A stretch of 64,000 nucleotides of DNA from Nitrospira sp. (lineage in GTDB: Bacteria > Nitrospirota > Nitrospiria > Nitrospirales > Nitrospiraceae). This document shows positions 44,257 to 52,459 of this stretch, piece after piece (position 1 is the first letter of the stretch; the number at the start of each line of letters is the position of its first letter). The stretch spans positions 65,485 to 129,484 of the forward strand of contig SWDM01000018.1 in the NCBI GenBank assembly GCA_005116835.1. The letters are read 5' to 3'. A model generated the notes under the pieces. That model did not search any database. It was given only the letters and a program-made list of their open reading frames with translations, and was not told where the DNA came from. The position numbers and the translations under genes were made by a program.

Positions 44257-44379
44257 TTACTTTCGGAACAGGTACCAGAAGTCCAGCCCCTGCGAATCCA
44301 TCAGGAAATGATCGACTGCCAAAAAATAGGTAATGCAAACTGCCAAGGACACCACCACGTAAACGATTGTCATGCCCAT
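44257..44379 (-). CDS. 40-aa membrane microprotein of bd-like operon (a)
   Basis: ATG 44379 with GGGAGGGAG upstream; stop 44257. MGMTIVYVVVSLAVCITYFLA is a single span, then VDHFLMDSQGLDFWYLFRK. Located between another microprotein and the bd-like gene, like CydX/CcoQ small subunits of other oxidases, though no sequence match to those is claimed. Confidence 0.7.
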   Translation of the reverse strand: MGMTIVYVVVSLAVCITYFLAVDHFLMDSQGLDFWYLFRK

Positions 44380-44439
44380 CGCACTCCCTCCCTAGACCTT
44401 GCGGACATTCAAGAAAATCTTGCGCGGCAGCGGCCCCGC

Positions 44440-44562
44440 TCAGCAGGGGCACTGAATACCGGCGAACCAATAAAAAAACCACAGACCCACGGCACAGGTA
44501 ATGTAGAAAATCATCTTGCCGATTCTAACTTTTATTTCGCTATCCGGCGCTGCCGTGGCCAT
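44440..44562 (-). CDS. 40-aa membrane microprotein of bd-like operon (b)
   Basis: ATG 44562 with AAGGAG five bases upstream; stop 44440. MATAAPDSEIKVRIGKMIFY leads into a span (ITCAVGLWFFYWFAGI) and ends QCPC: two cysteines at the extreme C-terminus that could bind metal or form a disulfide. First gene of the operon. Confidence 0.7.
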   Translation of the reverse strand: MATAAPDSEIKVRIGKMIFYITCAVGLWFFYWFAGIQCPC

Positions 44563-44615
44563 TGTAACTCCTTCTCTCCTGATACAATATTTCCCGAATC
44601 AGCTCAGCGACTTTC

Positions 44616-44643
44616 TTGACACACAGATACTCGTATGTTATTC
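44616..44643 (+). promoter_or_regulatory. Possible promoter of 34-aa microprotein
   Basis: Plus-strand TTGACA (44616-44621) with TTATTC 16 bp on (44638-44643); about 40 bp before the ATG at 44683. Confidence 0.35.
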
Positions 44644-44682
44644 AAAATTCCTCGCTGCGCATGAAAAATCAGAGGAATTTCG

Positions 44683-44787
44683 ATGAAAAAAAAATCAAAA
44701 GTGTTCGACATTATAGTTTTGGCCGGAATGGTTGTCAATATACTTTTGGCCGTGTTTCTTCTTCTCTACTACTTTGATTTCTTGTAG
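44683..44787 (+). CDS. 34-aa single-span membrane microprotein
   Basis: ATG 44683 with GAGGAATTTCG directly before; stop 44787. MKKKSKVFDIIVLAGMVVNIL continues as a hydrophobic span to LLYYFDFL. Divergent from the bd-like operon and convergent with the SUMF1 gene. Strong ribosome site and clean hydrophobicity support it; function unknown. Confidence 0.55.
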   Translation: MKKKSKVFDIIVLAGMVVNILLAVFLLLYYFDFL

Positions 44788-44807
44788 CTTTCACAGGGGC
44801 AACCCCC

Positions 44808-45698
44808 TCAGTTTTTTTCTGACTTTTCTCCGGAAACTGCGCAGCGAAACCCTATGGTTTCATCGCGAAAATCCTGCACCATCTTGCTCCGGCTGGTGAT
44901 GCGAATATCCGCTCCTGTGGTCGCGTAACCTCCCCCGCGAAGCACCCGAAATACCCCGTGCTCCGGGCTCGGAGGATTCTCTTCCGGAGCCTCTTCGAAG
45001 TATCGCTCCCCGTACCAGTCGTCAACCCACTCCATCACATTGCCAGCCCCGTCCATGACACCATAGGGACTCTTGTCCGTCTGGACCGTCCCAACGATTG
45101 CGGAGACCTCATGACCATCCTGCACCCTGGCCCAATTCGCTCCGTTGGGCTGCTCTATATTCCCCCAAGGCCAGAGGCGTCCATCGGATCCTCGCATGGC
45201 TTTCTCCCACTCCGCCTCTGTCGGAAGCCGTTTCCCTTTCCAACTGCAATAGGCCTCTGCATCCTCCCATGACACGTAGACCACAGGCTGATTGATACTC
45301 AGCATCTTACTCATGTTCTTCGCATACCGAGCGGGAGGACCGGACTTCCTATGTCCGGTCGCATTGACGAATTGCTGGTATTGATGGTTGGTCACTTCAT
45401 AGCGATCGATCGCAAAAGCGCTCAATAACAGCGTACGTTGTGGCCGCTCGTCGAACCCACCATGGTCCGTCCCGCGGATGAAGGGCCCTGCCGGAATTGA
45501 AACCATTTCCTCCTTGATCGGCTCTTCATGTGCAGCCTGAGAGGGATCGATCATCTCTGCTGGAGGGGTATTTGTGGAATCGGTGGAAGACGATTCAAAC
45601 GGAGTCAGCGGAGAGCCACGGAGGATCCCCATGATGGGAATCGCAGCAAATGCAAGGATGGCCATAAGAAACAGCACCTTGAATTTGGTTTCAAGCAT
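44808..45698 (-). CDS. SUMF1/FGE-fold membrane-anchored protein (a)
   Basis: 296 aa with one N-terminal membrane anchor (FKVLFLMAILAFAAIPIMGIL). The rest is the formylglycine-generating-enzyme/SUMF1 fold: MVSIPAGPFIRGTDHGGFDERPQR, VTNHQYQQFV, VSWEDAEAYCSWKGKRLPTEAEWEKAMRG, YGVMDGAGNVMEWVDDW, VLRGGGYATT and ETIGFRCAVS. The cysteine pair that FGE uses for catalysis after RGGSW is absent, so it is probably a structural or binding version. Five bases downstream of a paralogue. Confidence 0.82.
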   Translation of the reverse strand: MLETKFKVLFLMAILAFAAIPIMGILRGSPLTPFESSSTDSTNTPPAEMIDPSQAAHEEPIKEEMVSIPAGPFIRGTDHGGFDERPQRTLLLSAFAIDRYEVTNHQYQQFVNATGHRKSGPPARYAKNMSKMLSINQPVVYVSWEDAEAYCSWKGKRLPTEAEWEKAMRGSDGRLWPWGNIEQPNGANWARVQDGHEVSAIVGTVQTDKSPYGVMDGAGNVMEWVDDWYGERYFEEAPEENPPSPEHGVFRVLRGGGYATTGADIRITSRSKMVQDFRDETIGFRCAVSGEKSEKN

Positions 45699-45703
45699 GT
45701 CGT

Positions 45704-46630
45704 TTACGGAGCCGCAGGGCTATCGTTCGCCTCCACATCATCGCTCGCACAGCGGAACCCGATCGTAATATCCGTCCGCCAGGCCTTTGCGGCAAATCGT
45801 TTGGAGAGTCTCGCGTTATGCTCGGTCTCTCGCCACGACCCTCCGCGCACAACCTTTAAATCCGCGCGCTCAGGCCCCTTCGGATCACGATAGGGAGATT
45901 TCTCATAATAATGCTCATCGTACGAGTCTGCCACCCATTCCGCAACGTTGCCTGTCATGTCATAGGCTCCATAGGGGCTTCGGCCCGCTTCGAACGATCC
46001 GGGAGGAGCGAGATACTTATAGCCATCTTCACTCCCATCCAGATTAGCGTTGGCGCGACCGTTCCTCAGAATGTCGCCCCAGGCATACTTCCGCTTTCCC
46101 TCGCCACGACCGGCCTTTTCCCATTCCGCTTCGGTGGGAAGACGCTTCCCCGCCCATTTGCAATAGGCTGCAGCTTCATCCCATGACATGCTCATTGCCG
46201 CAAATTCCGGCTGCAACAGTTTCGATTGATCGTCTTCGAACACTTCGATCTTGGGCAGTGGCCGCTTGGCCATTTTGGCAAACCGGGCATATTCCGATTG
46301 CGACACTTCTTTTTGATCGAGGAAAAATGCTTTGAGATACACTTGCCGCTCCGGTACTTCGTCCGGATCGCCGTCCTTGCTGCCCATGATGAAGGGGCCT
46401 TCAGGAATCTGCACCATTTCTCGCCCTTCATCGCCTATTTTGGTTTTATACATCGAGAAATCCTGCGAGGGCGCGCTGCTGGGCACAGGGCGAGCTTCAG
46501 TTTTGATCGTCGAGACCAGCGCTTTCATCTGTTTCGACTTGTAGGACTCATAGACTAGCAAGCTAATCATCAGGGCGAACACCCCAAAGACAAACACGAT
46601 CGAGCCAATGAGCACTCCCTTATTTTCCAT
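45704..46630 (-). CDS. SUMF1/FGE-fold membrane-anchored protein (b)
   Basis: 308 aa. N-terminal anchor (VLIGSIVFVFGVFALMISLLVY), then EMVQIPEGPFIMGSKDGDPDEVPERQVYL, MSWDEAAAYCKWAGKRLPTEAEWEKAGRG, YGAYDMTGNVAEWVADSYDEHYY, VVRGGSWRETEHNARL and IGFRCASD. RGGSW is kept but the catalytic cysteines are not. Tandem duplicate of the next gene. The pair may form a periplasmic accessory of the bd-like/cytochrome genes; that link rests on position. Confidence 0.82.
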   Translation of the reverse strand: MENKGVLIGSIVFVFGVFALMISLLVYESYKSKQMKALVSTIKTEARPVPSSAPSQDFSMYKTKIGDEGREMVQIPEGPFIMGSKDGDPDEVPERQVYLKAFFLDQKEVSQSEYARFAKMAKRPLPKIEVFEDDQSKLLQPEFAAMSMSWDEAAAYCKWAGKRLPTEAEWEKAGRGEGKRKYAWGDILRNGRANANLDGSEDGYKYLAPPGSFEAGRSPYGAYDMTGNVAEWVADSYDEHYYEKSPYRDPKGPERADLKVVRGGSWRETEHNARLSKRFAAKAWRTDITIGFRCASDDVEANDSPAAP

Positions 46631-46704
46631 CGCCCCTCATATTCCTTCGCAGAATGCTGAAAAGTTCCACCAACAGCGCCTTGTGTCTATACCGGGGGGA
46701 CACG

Positions 46705-47097
46705 CTATATGCGCGGCGCCACGGGATCGGCCTGCTCGGATGCTGCCTTCTTCTTTGCCGCTCGCATATCCAACAACATTGAAATCTGTACGCCGAGAAA
46801 TCCACCCATGGCAGCGCCGGCCCCCGCGCCCACAGAAATTCTCTCCGTACCGCCGATAAACCAGGCAAGCGCTCCACCCAACAGGGTTCCAACCAGAATA
46901 CTCGCCAGAAACCGCCGCCCACCCATAAACCCGATGACCCCGCCGAGCAGCAATCCTGTCCCGCTCGCCAGCGGCATAATGCCGCCCCCCATAATGACCC
47001 CAATCAGCGTTCCAACCGTTCCCATCACAGCCACGCCGAAGAGGATATCCATCCCTTTTTTTAAGGGCGAGGCTTGTTCTGTACCGGACTTGGCCAT
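46705..47097 (-). CDS. Glycine-rich membrane protein, unknown
   Basis: 130 aa with about four hydrophobic, glycine-zipper-like spans (ILFGVAVMGTVGTLIGVIMGG; GTGLLLGGVIGFMGG; ILVGTLLGGALAWFIGG; GAGAGAAMGGFLGVQISMLLD) and a charged tail. No family assigned. Between the SUMF1 pair and a DUF3047 gene on the same strand. Confidence 0.6.
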   Translation of the reverse strand: MAKSGTEQASPLKKGMDILFGVAVMGTVGTLIGVIMGGGIMPLASGTGLLLGGVIGFMGGRRFLASILVGTLLGGALAWFIGGTERISVGAGAGAAMGGFLGVQISMLLDMRAAKKKAASEQADPVAPRI

Positions 47098-47148
47098 GCT
47101 GACAACGGCCCTTTTCTCTAGCGGATACCCGAAACGCGTAAAGCATAT

Positions 47149-47196
47149 CTCGTGAAGCGTCGTTTGTTTCCAGACTCGGACGCTTCACGCTTCACG
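47149..47196. repeat. GTGAAGCG palindromic repeat
   Basis: CTCGTGAAGCGTCG ... CGGACGCTTCACGCTTCACG, a shorter relative of the 30076 element. Confidence 0.75.
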
Positions 47197-47214
47197 TATA
47201 ACGCGTGCAACCCG

Positions 47215-47871
47215 CTACCGCCCCGCGGTTGCCACCATCGAACCGACGTCGATTTCCACGCCGGAAGCGGCAATGATTGAAATACCCCAGGCTTTGGCGG
47301 CCGGTTCGTGTTTGTGAATCCGTTTGAAATCTTCGTAGACGTTCACACGTTCTTCAAACCATTGCCCGACAGCTTTCGTGCCGCTTTGCACCACGATCTC
47401 CGAGCCGCTAAACATGCCGCCTTCGGTCAGCGTGCCCTCAGGCTTCGCGGCGCTCCAGACATATTTCGTAAAGACAGGAATAAACATCAGGTCGGTATCC
47501 AGCGACGCATAGATCGCGGCAATCGGCTCAGTATCCGCCGAAGCCTTTTGCAGTCTCCATCGCCAAGTCAGGATGGGGAAGGCCTTGGGATCCCAATCGA
47601 TTTTCTTTTTCTTGATCCTCTGTCCCGCATCCTTCACCGTAAGAAAACTCACGCCATTCTCCGTCTGAATCTTGTAGGCATCCCGCCCCTTGGACTGGCT
47701 CCGTTGATTTTCATGCTCCCAATTCAATGGGAATCCTTCCGCGTCTTTGCCTTGAAAATCCTCCAGGACCAAGGTTTGGCTTTGGGCCGTCGTCCCGCCA
47801 ACCATCAAAAGGCCTCCGCAGACCATGAGCCCGACCGCGAGATATCGCCGGATCATTCTCCCTCGCTTCAT
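47215..47871 (-). CDS. DUF3047 family secreted protein
   Basis: 218 aa from ATG 47871 (GGGGG upstream; GTG at 47877 is an alternative). Signal peptide ends near TTAQSQT. Pattern of DUF3047: LVLEDFQGKDAEGFPLNWEHE, LTWRWRL, IPVFTKYVWSAAKPEGT, VQSGTKAVGQWFEERVNVYEDFKRI. Function of the family is unknown; a beta-sandwich, possibly carbohydrate-binding, is guessed. Precedes the microgene/SUMF1 run. Confidence 0.75.
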   Translation of the reverse strand: MKRGRMIRRYLAVGLMVCGGLLMVGGTTAQSQTLVLEDFQGKDAEGFPLNWEHENQRSQSKGRDAYKIQTENGVSFLTVKDAGQRIKKKKIDWDPKAFPILTWRWRLQKASADTEPIAAIYASLDTDLMFIPVFTKYVWSAAKPEGTLTEGGMFSGSEIVVQSGTKAVGQWFEERVNVYEDFKRIHKHEPAAKAWGISIIAASGVEIDVGSMVATAGR

Positions 47872-47923
47872 ACCCACTACCCCCTTCGATTTTTACACCT
47901 TACCCTCAACCGTAGCCTGCGTC

Positions 47924-49798
47924 TTACGCCTCTTGCGACGACGATGGCGGCACCAGTACCCTCGCGTTTTCCTTAGCCACCTCTTCTCCTATCGCAGAGG
48001 ACTGATCGCGCTGACACATCCAGAAGAGGGCGAGCACTGCAGCCCAAAACACCATCATATTGAGTGTCACCATCTTCGCAGCAAAAGCAAAATCCGGCGT
48101 AAAGGCCCAAGGAGAAACATCGGCCATCAACTCACTCACATGCCAAGCCAACCGTCCGGATGAACGGATATAGCCCATGAGACCCATCACCCATGTGAAG
48201 GCCGCAGCCAACCCGAAAAGACCAGCCATTCCTCTGAATGAGATCTTCCCCCATTGAATGGGTCCATGGAGGACGGAACCCTTGAGCATCATGCGATTGA
48301 CGATCACCCCGATCACAAGCACCGTCAAGGTGGTGGCGGCCTGCGGCGTCGACAGTCCGACACGGAGCTTTGCCGGCAGATAATACCCATACACTGAGAG
48401 CCAGATAATATTGAGTCCTCCCAAAAGGAACAGCGCGCCGAGAAGGATGTTCCCTTTTTTGACCCAATGCACAACCATCGTTCGATTGGCGCGGCGGTAG
48501 TATAGGAAGCTCATGACGGTCACGAGAATCATGATGTTGACCGCGCCGTTTTTTGCCGACATCACTCCATAGTTACCGACCACTGGATGCGATGCCCCGC
48601 CCATCGCCTTCACCTCACCGGCCGACATCCAGACCGTGTGCGGTGTCAGCCAGATAAACAGCGCCACCATGAATACCGAGAGCAGCGCTTGGTAATAGGG
48701 CTGATATCGCTCTCCTCCTTGAATGCGGGCCATACTCTGCCAGAGGTAGAAATTCACTCCGAGGAAGAGGACCCCGATCAAGATGGCCTGCACGACGAAG
48801 AGCCAGGTGAGTAAACCGCCCATCATGGTGACACCCATGCTCTGGCTGAAGGAGTAGACCGATCGCATCAACCAGTAGCCGGCAAAGGGCATTGGCAATA
48901 ATGCGATCACTGTGACGAATAAGAAAATATGTCCAACCCAGTCGAAATAGGCGCTCTCTTTTTCTGACTTGCTCGTAAAGAATCGATAGCAGGCATAGGC
49001 CATTACGACGGCGCCGCCAGACATGATGTTTGCGAGGAAGCGATGGACGTTCAAGGGGTTCCAGAGAGCCGAATGGAGCAAATGCCATCCGTTTCCCAAA
49101 AATCTTCCTTGGGCATCGACACCCGCGGGCGCCATCATGAAGGCAGACCAGGCGTTTGCCAAGAACAGGAGCGCTGTCCCAAACAGATTCGACAAGAGGC
49201 CGATCGATGCATGGGCCCACTTCGAAGCCGGCGTAATCAGCCTGTTCCAACTATAGTAATAGGTAATGAGCAGCAGCGATTCTCCGAGAAAGACGAATGC
49301 GTAGACCGGCATAAAGGTTTTGAACGTCCCGCCCATGTACCTCATGAAGCTGGGATAGAAATAGAGAAAGATGCTCAGCATGATGCTCCCGACCACGGCG
49401 GTCACGGACAGGGCAAGGAGCGCGACTTTTGCCAAGTCCCGGGCAAGACCGTCGAAGCGGAGCGCGAGCGCAACGTTTTTACTGCTGAGCCCCAGAAATT
49501 CCAGCAAAACACAAAAAATCGGCAACGCGAGGACAAAACCTCCGAAGTAGGTGTGGAGCTGGGTGATAAACCACACGATCAATCGGCTGTCGAGCGTTCC
49601 AACACGTGAGTAGACCGTGTTCTCGGGAGAGGGAGCCGGCGGTCCTTCGGGGGTGCCCGGTGTCTTAAAATAGAGATCGGCTGTCTCCTCGGCAAACGAT
49701 TGGCTCTGCATACCCCAGGCAATCCCCAAGGCTCCGAGCACAACCATCAGCAGGACAAAATACCCAACCGCTCTGGACACTATTTCCCTCATGGCCAT
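47924..49798 (-). CDS. Second cytochrome bd-like oxidase subunit
   Basis: 624 aa, paralogue of the 42-44 kb protein along its whole length: FITQLHTYFGGFVLALPIF, SALWNPLNVHRFLANI, LTPHTVWMS, ASHPVVGNYGVMSAKNGA, WHVSELMADVSPWAF. An N-terminal signal-like segment and ~14 spans. Unlike the first copy it has no cytochrome c genes next to it; instead DUF3047, SUMF1, PCP-reductase-like and DUF420-like genes surround it. Likely a functionally separate bd-like enzyme; electron donor unknown. Confidence 0.85.
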   Translation of the reverse strand: MAMREIVSRAVGYFVLLMVVLGALGIAWGMQSQSFAEETADLYFKTPGTPEGPPAPSPENTVYSRVGTLDSRLIVWFITQLHTYFGGFVLALPIFCVLLEFLGLSSKNVALALRFDGLARDLAKVALLALSVTAVVGSIMLSIFLYFYPSFMRYMGGTFKTFMPVYAFVFLGESLLLITYYYSWNRLITPASKWAHASIGLLSNLFGTALLFLANAWSAFMMAPAGVDAQGRFLGNGWHLLHSALWNPLNVHRFLANIMSGGAVVMAYACYRFFTSKSEKESAYFDWVGHIFLFVTVIALLPMPFAGYWLMRSVYSFSQSMGVTMMGGLLTWLFVVQAILIGVLFLGVNFYLWQSMARIQGGERYQPYYQALLSVFMVALFIWLTPHTVWMSAGEVKAMGGASHPVVGNYGVMSAKNGAVNIMILVTVMSFLYYRRANRTMVVHWVKKGNILLGALFLLGGLNIIWLSVYGYYLPAKLRVGLSTPQAATTLTVLVIGVIVNRMMLKGSVLHGPIQWGKISFRGMAGLFGLAAAFTWVMGLMGYIRSSGRLAWHVSELMADVSPWAFTPDFAFAAKMVTLNMMVFWAAVLALFWMCQRDQSSAIGEEVAKENARVLVPPSSSQEA

Positions 49799-49824
49799 AT
49801 TCTCTCAGCAGACTCCCCTTGTCG

Positions 49825-49896
49825 TTCGTGAAGCGTGAAGCGTGAAGCGTCAGAGGCCGTACACGAACAACACTTCACGAGATACGCTTCACGAGT
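49825..49896. repeat. GTGAAGCG palindromic repeat
   Basis: CGTGAAGCGTGAAGCGTGAAG ... CACTTCACGAGATACGCTTCACGAG, between the bd-like gene and the upstream membrane gene. Confidence 0.75.
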
Positions 49897-49909
49897 TTCA
49901 AGCATTTCG

Positions 49910-50965
49910 CTAAACCTTTGAGCCGGAACCAGCCTGCACCGAAACACCTGCACTCGTCGATTTACCAAGAATCCCCATGACAAATGGACATCGGAGCAAG
50001 GCACTCGACATCGTCTGTCCCTGTTGCTCTTCTACTTGCCGACGAAACCCGAGATAGTAACAATAGAGCGCCATCATACCTGTTACGAGCGCGCCACCGG
50101 CCATGGCATAAGCCGTGGGCATTCCGGGTTGTTTTAAGAGGAAAATTACACACCCAGTCGCCACGAGATAATAGGTCGCGGCAAAGGAAAGCCCCGGCCA
50201 CCACCAATACTTGAGGAGTTCTCCCGCCTTAGTCTGCAACAACCCTTGCGTCCATGACTTTTTGGGGCGAAGCCCGCCGAAATAGGCGCAGAGGGCGACC
50301 CCTCCCCCCAACACCGCCACAGAAGACAACTGAACCAGGGCCGATATCTGACTCGCCTCGATGAAGTGCCCCAGCGACGCACCCAATGCGCCGACGATAA
50401 GGCCGACTCCGACCCAAGGACCGAATGCCATCGCATGGCTGCCGACCATTGTGCGGAGGGCTGCCCCATCGGGAAAGGTCGGAAATGGACGGCCCATCAT
50501 GGCAATCTTCTTCACATGACCGATTTCAAAGGCATCCCGCGCAACCGACGTACAGGAAATGATGATCGCCATCATGGCAGGGCCGTCCGGATGTTTAAGA
50601 TAGTCATAGCCGACAAGCCAGAGCAGCGCCAGGACCAACAGAGATAACTGAACGCCATAGACAAAACCAATCCAGCCGCCGAGCCAGAGCAATAATCGGC
50701 TCCCATCTTCTCTCAGGATTTCTCCCCAGGCAGTAGCCCGTCCGACACGATAGGCCAACAATGCTGTCACCAGCGAGACCAGTCCGCTGACGGCCAACAA
50801 CACGACCGGCTCCGAAAGTGGTAAGAGAAGCTTGGCCAACCGGTAGACAGCGAAGGCCACCAGCCCTGGCACAAACATGACGATCCGCTTTTTCTTGCGC
50901 ACAGAGTCTTCCGTAACAACCAGACTGAGACTGGGTAAGACTCGTAACGCCATTCGATGCAACAT
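49910..50965 (-). CDS. Multi-span membrane protein, unknown
   Basis: 351 aa from ATG 50965. About nine hydrophobic spans (VMFVPGLVAFAVYRLA; VVLLAVSGLVSLVTALLA; LLLWLGGWIGFVYGVQLSLLVLALLW; GPWVGVGLIVGALGASLGHF; SAVLGGGVALCAYFGG; LSFAATYYLVATGCVIFLL; AMAGGALVTGMMALYCYYLGF). A polar loop HVKKIAMMGRPFPTFPDGAALR sits midway. No family recognised; in the second bd-like cluster. Confidence 0.65.
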   Translation of the reverse strand: MLHRMALRVLPSLSLVVTEDSVRKKKRIVMFVPGLVAFAVYRLAKLLLPLSEPVVLLAVSGLVSLVTALLAYRVGRATAWGEILREDGSRLLLWLGGWIGFVYGVQLSLLVLALLWLVGYDYLKHPDGPAMMAIIISCTSVARDAFEIGHVKKIAMMGRPFPTFPDGAALRTMVGSHAMAFGPWVGVGLIVGALGASLGHFIEASQISALVQLSSVAVLGGGVALCAYFGGLRPKKSWTQGLLQTKAGELLKYWWWPGLSFAATYYLVATGCVIFLLKQPGMPTAYAMAGGALVTGMMALYCYYLGFRRQVEEQQGQTMSSALLRCPFVMGILGKSTSAGVSVQAGSGSKV

Positions 50966-51042
50966 AATCAGCTCGTTAAACGTGAACGGTGAAAGGTAAA
51001 ACAACGGAGATTCTTCTCGTTTTACGTTTCACGTCTTACCTT

Positions 51043-51537
51043 TCACACCTTCTGTGCGCCCATCCCAAAATACCTGGCCTTCACTTCTTCCATCAGCGCG
51101 ACAGTGATGCGCGTCTCACCGCGATCGGCAACTGTCCGTTCCAATTCGATACGTGCCATGGCGCGCACCGGCGCCGGCACCCGCTCCAAACGGCGCTCTG
51201 CCTCAGGCTCCCACTCGATGCGCTCACCGGTCCTCGGGCGGAGCAGGATGTCGTAGGTGACGACCCTCTCTCCCCTAATCCTCATATCCTGCTCGACCTC
51301 GCTACGCACGAGCGGAGCCAGGTACGGAGGCATGCGGTCGATCCGGTGAATCGCCTCGTCAGTCCACATCATCCGATCGACAAGCCTACCTGGCTGCCCG
51401 GCTGTAACATCGACTCCGACTTTTAACCCACAACCACGGCATTCCGACCGAACGAACCATTGGGGTGTCCCATCCCCATACGACCGTTCTTCAATTCCCT
51501 CTGTATGCATCCAGCGACCGCAGCCACAGGTCAGCAT
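51043..51537 (-). CDS. Protein with zinc ribbon and two PCP-reductase-like domains
   Basis: 164 aa. N-terminal CGCGRWMHTEG ... SECRGCGLKVG is a four-cysteine metal site. Then two copies of the small helical domain found at the C-terminus of light-independent protochlorophyllide reductase (PCP_red): MWTDEAIHRIDRMPPYLAPLVRSEVEQDM and WEPEAERRLERVPAPVRAMARIELERTVADRG...VKARYFG. This domain occurs outside photosynthesis as an unexplained module. Domain call is from pattern recognition. Confidence 0.7.
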   Translation of the reverse strand: MLTCGCGRWMHTEGIEERSYGDGTPQWFVRSECRGCGLKVGVDVTAGQPGRLVDRMMWTDEAIHRIDRMPPYLAPLVRSEVEQDMRIRGERVVTYDILLRPRTGERIEWEPEAERRLERVPAPVRAMARIELERTVADRGETRITVALMEEVKARYFGMGAQKV

Positions 51538-51540
51538 TTT

Positions 51541-51650
51541 TTAACCCAATGTTGAATTTTGAATGTTCAATGTTGAATTATCGGACACACACTTTCGGTT
51601 CTGCATCTGAGCTGCTGCCATTCCACACTCCACATTCAACATTCCCCAAA
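51541..51650. repeat. AT-rich repeat with TGTTGAATT/TTCAATGTTG arms
   Basis: AATGTTGAATTTTGAATGTTCAATG ... CCACACTCCACATTCAACATTC; a related sequence is at 10405-10470. Confidence 0.5.
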
Positions 51651-52367
51651 TCATCCAATCTTGCCCGGGTACAAGAGATAGAGCATCGTGTAGGTAGCGC
51701 TTCCGGTTACAAAGAGAACGCAATAGACGACCATCGTGAACAGCCCAAGCGCCCGATGGCGTCGCGCGCCATTCGGCCAGATTCGTTGGATTGTCATTTC
51801 AACTGAGAACACAATGGCAATCACAGCCAATAAGCTGAGATACACTTCGAGTTTTCTCATCGAGAAATCGGCGGTGGCGATGCGCGAAAGAAACAACACC
51901 ATGATCACCGCTGTAATGGTACCGAATATCACCCCGACCTTTTTCCACGTCGTCAGCAGCAACGCTTCTTTCAGAGACCTGGCGCCATCGACTATTTGTT
52001 GCGCGCGAAACCCCAGCACAATCATGTAGATCGCCATGACCAATCCGAGAATGACCAGGATGATATGCACGGTCAGCACGGGAATGAAGACATAATCGTA
52101 GAGGGCTTGCGACCCACCGAAGCCTTCCTTCCCTTCAAAGGCCAACACGCCTAATTGGCGGAATAGATAGTAGCTGATGAAGAACGCCACCATGGCGATC
52201 ATCCCGCCAAACATCATCCAGTGATGCGCATCCGCCCGGCGTTTCTTCGCCTGAATCCAGCCGATCACGAAGAGCCCGGTAAAGAACGTCGCCATGAGCT
52301 GGCTCAGGTCCGCCCCAACCGTGGCATGAGTTCCAAAAAACCCCGGCTCTTTCAGCCATTCAAGCAT
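51651..52367 (-). CDS. DUF420-like membrane protein
   Basis: 238 aa with about seven spans. HATVGADLSQLMATFFTGLFVIGW, DAHHWMMFGGMIAMVAFFISYY and PVLTVHIILVILGLVMAIYMIVLG resemble DUF420 (CtaM-type) proteins linked in other bacteria to cytochrome oxidase maturation. Its conserved histidines (HATVG, AHHW, TVH) are typical. It lies in the second bd-like cluster, consistent with oxidase assembly. Confidence 0.65.
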   Translation of the reverse strand: MLEWLKEPGFFGTHATVGADLSQLMATFFTGLFVIGWIQAKKRRADAHHWMMFGGMIAMVAFFISYYLFRQLGVLAFEGKEGFGGSQALYDYVFIPVLTVHIILVILGLVMAIYMIVLGFRAQQIVDGARSLKEALLLTTWKKVGVIFGTITAVIMVLFLSRIATADFSMRKLEVYLSLLAVIAIVFSVEMTIQRIWPNGARRHRALGLFTMVVYCVLFVTGSATYTMLYLLYPGKIG

Positions 52368-52377
52368 GCGTCTCCTC

Positions 52378-52459
52378 GTCGTTCGTGAAACGTGAAGCGT
52401 GAAACGTCCGAATCCGGATACGAATGACGCTTCACGATATACGCTTCACGCTTCACGCG
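52378..52459. repeat. GTGAAGCG palindromic repeat
   Basis: CGTTCGTGAAACGTGAAGCG ... AATCCGGATACGAATGACGC ... GCTTCACGCTTCACG; the central ATCCGGAT matches that of the 30076 copy. Confidence 0.8.

Noticed and set aside
44213-44482. 89-aa minus-strand frame over the microprotein genes
   Set aside because: The two 40-aa frames there have better ribosome sites and clean membrane spans.
44808-46630. Active formylglycine-generating enzymes
   Set aside because: The catalytic cysteine pair is missing in both.
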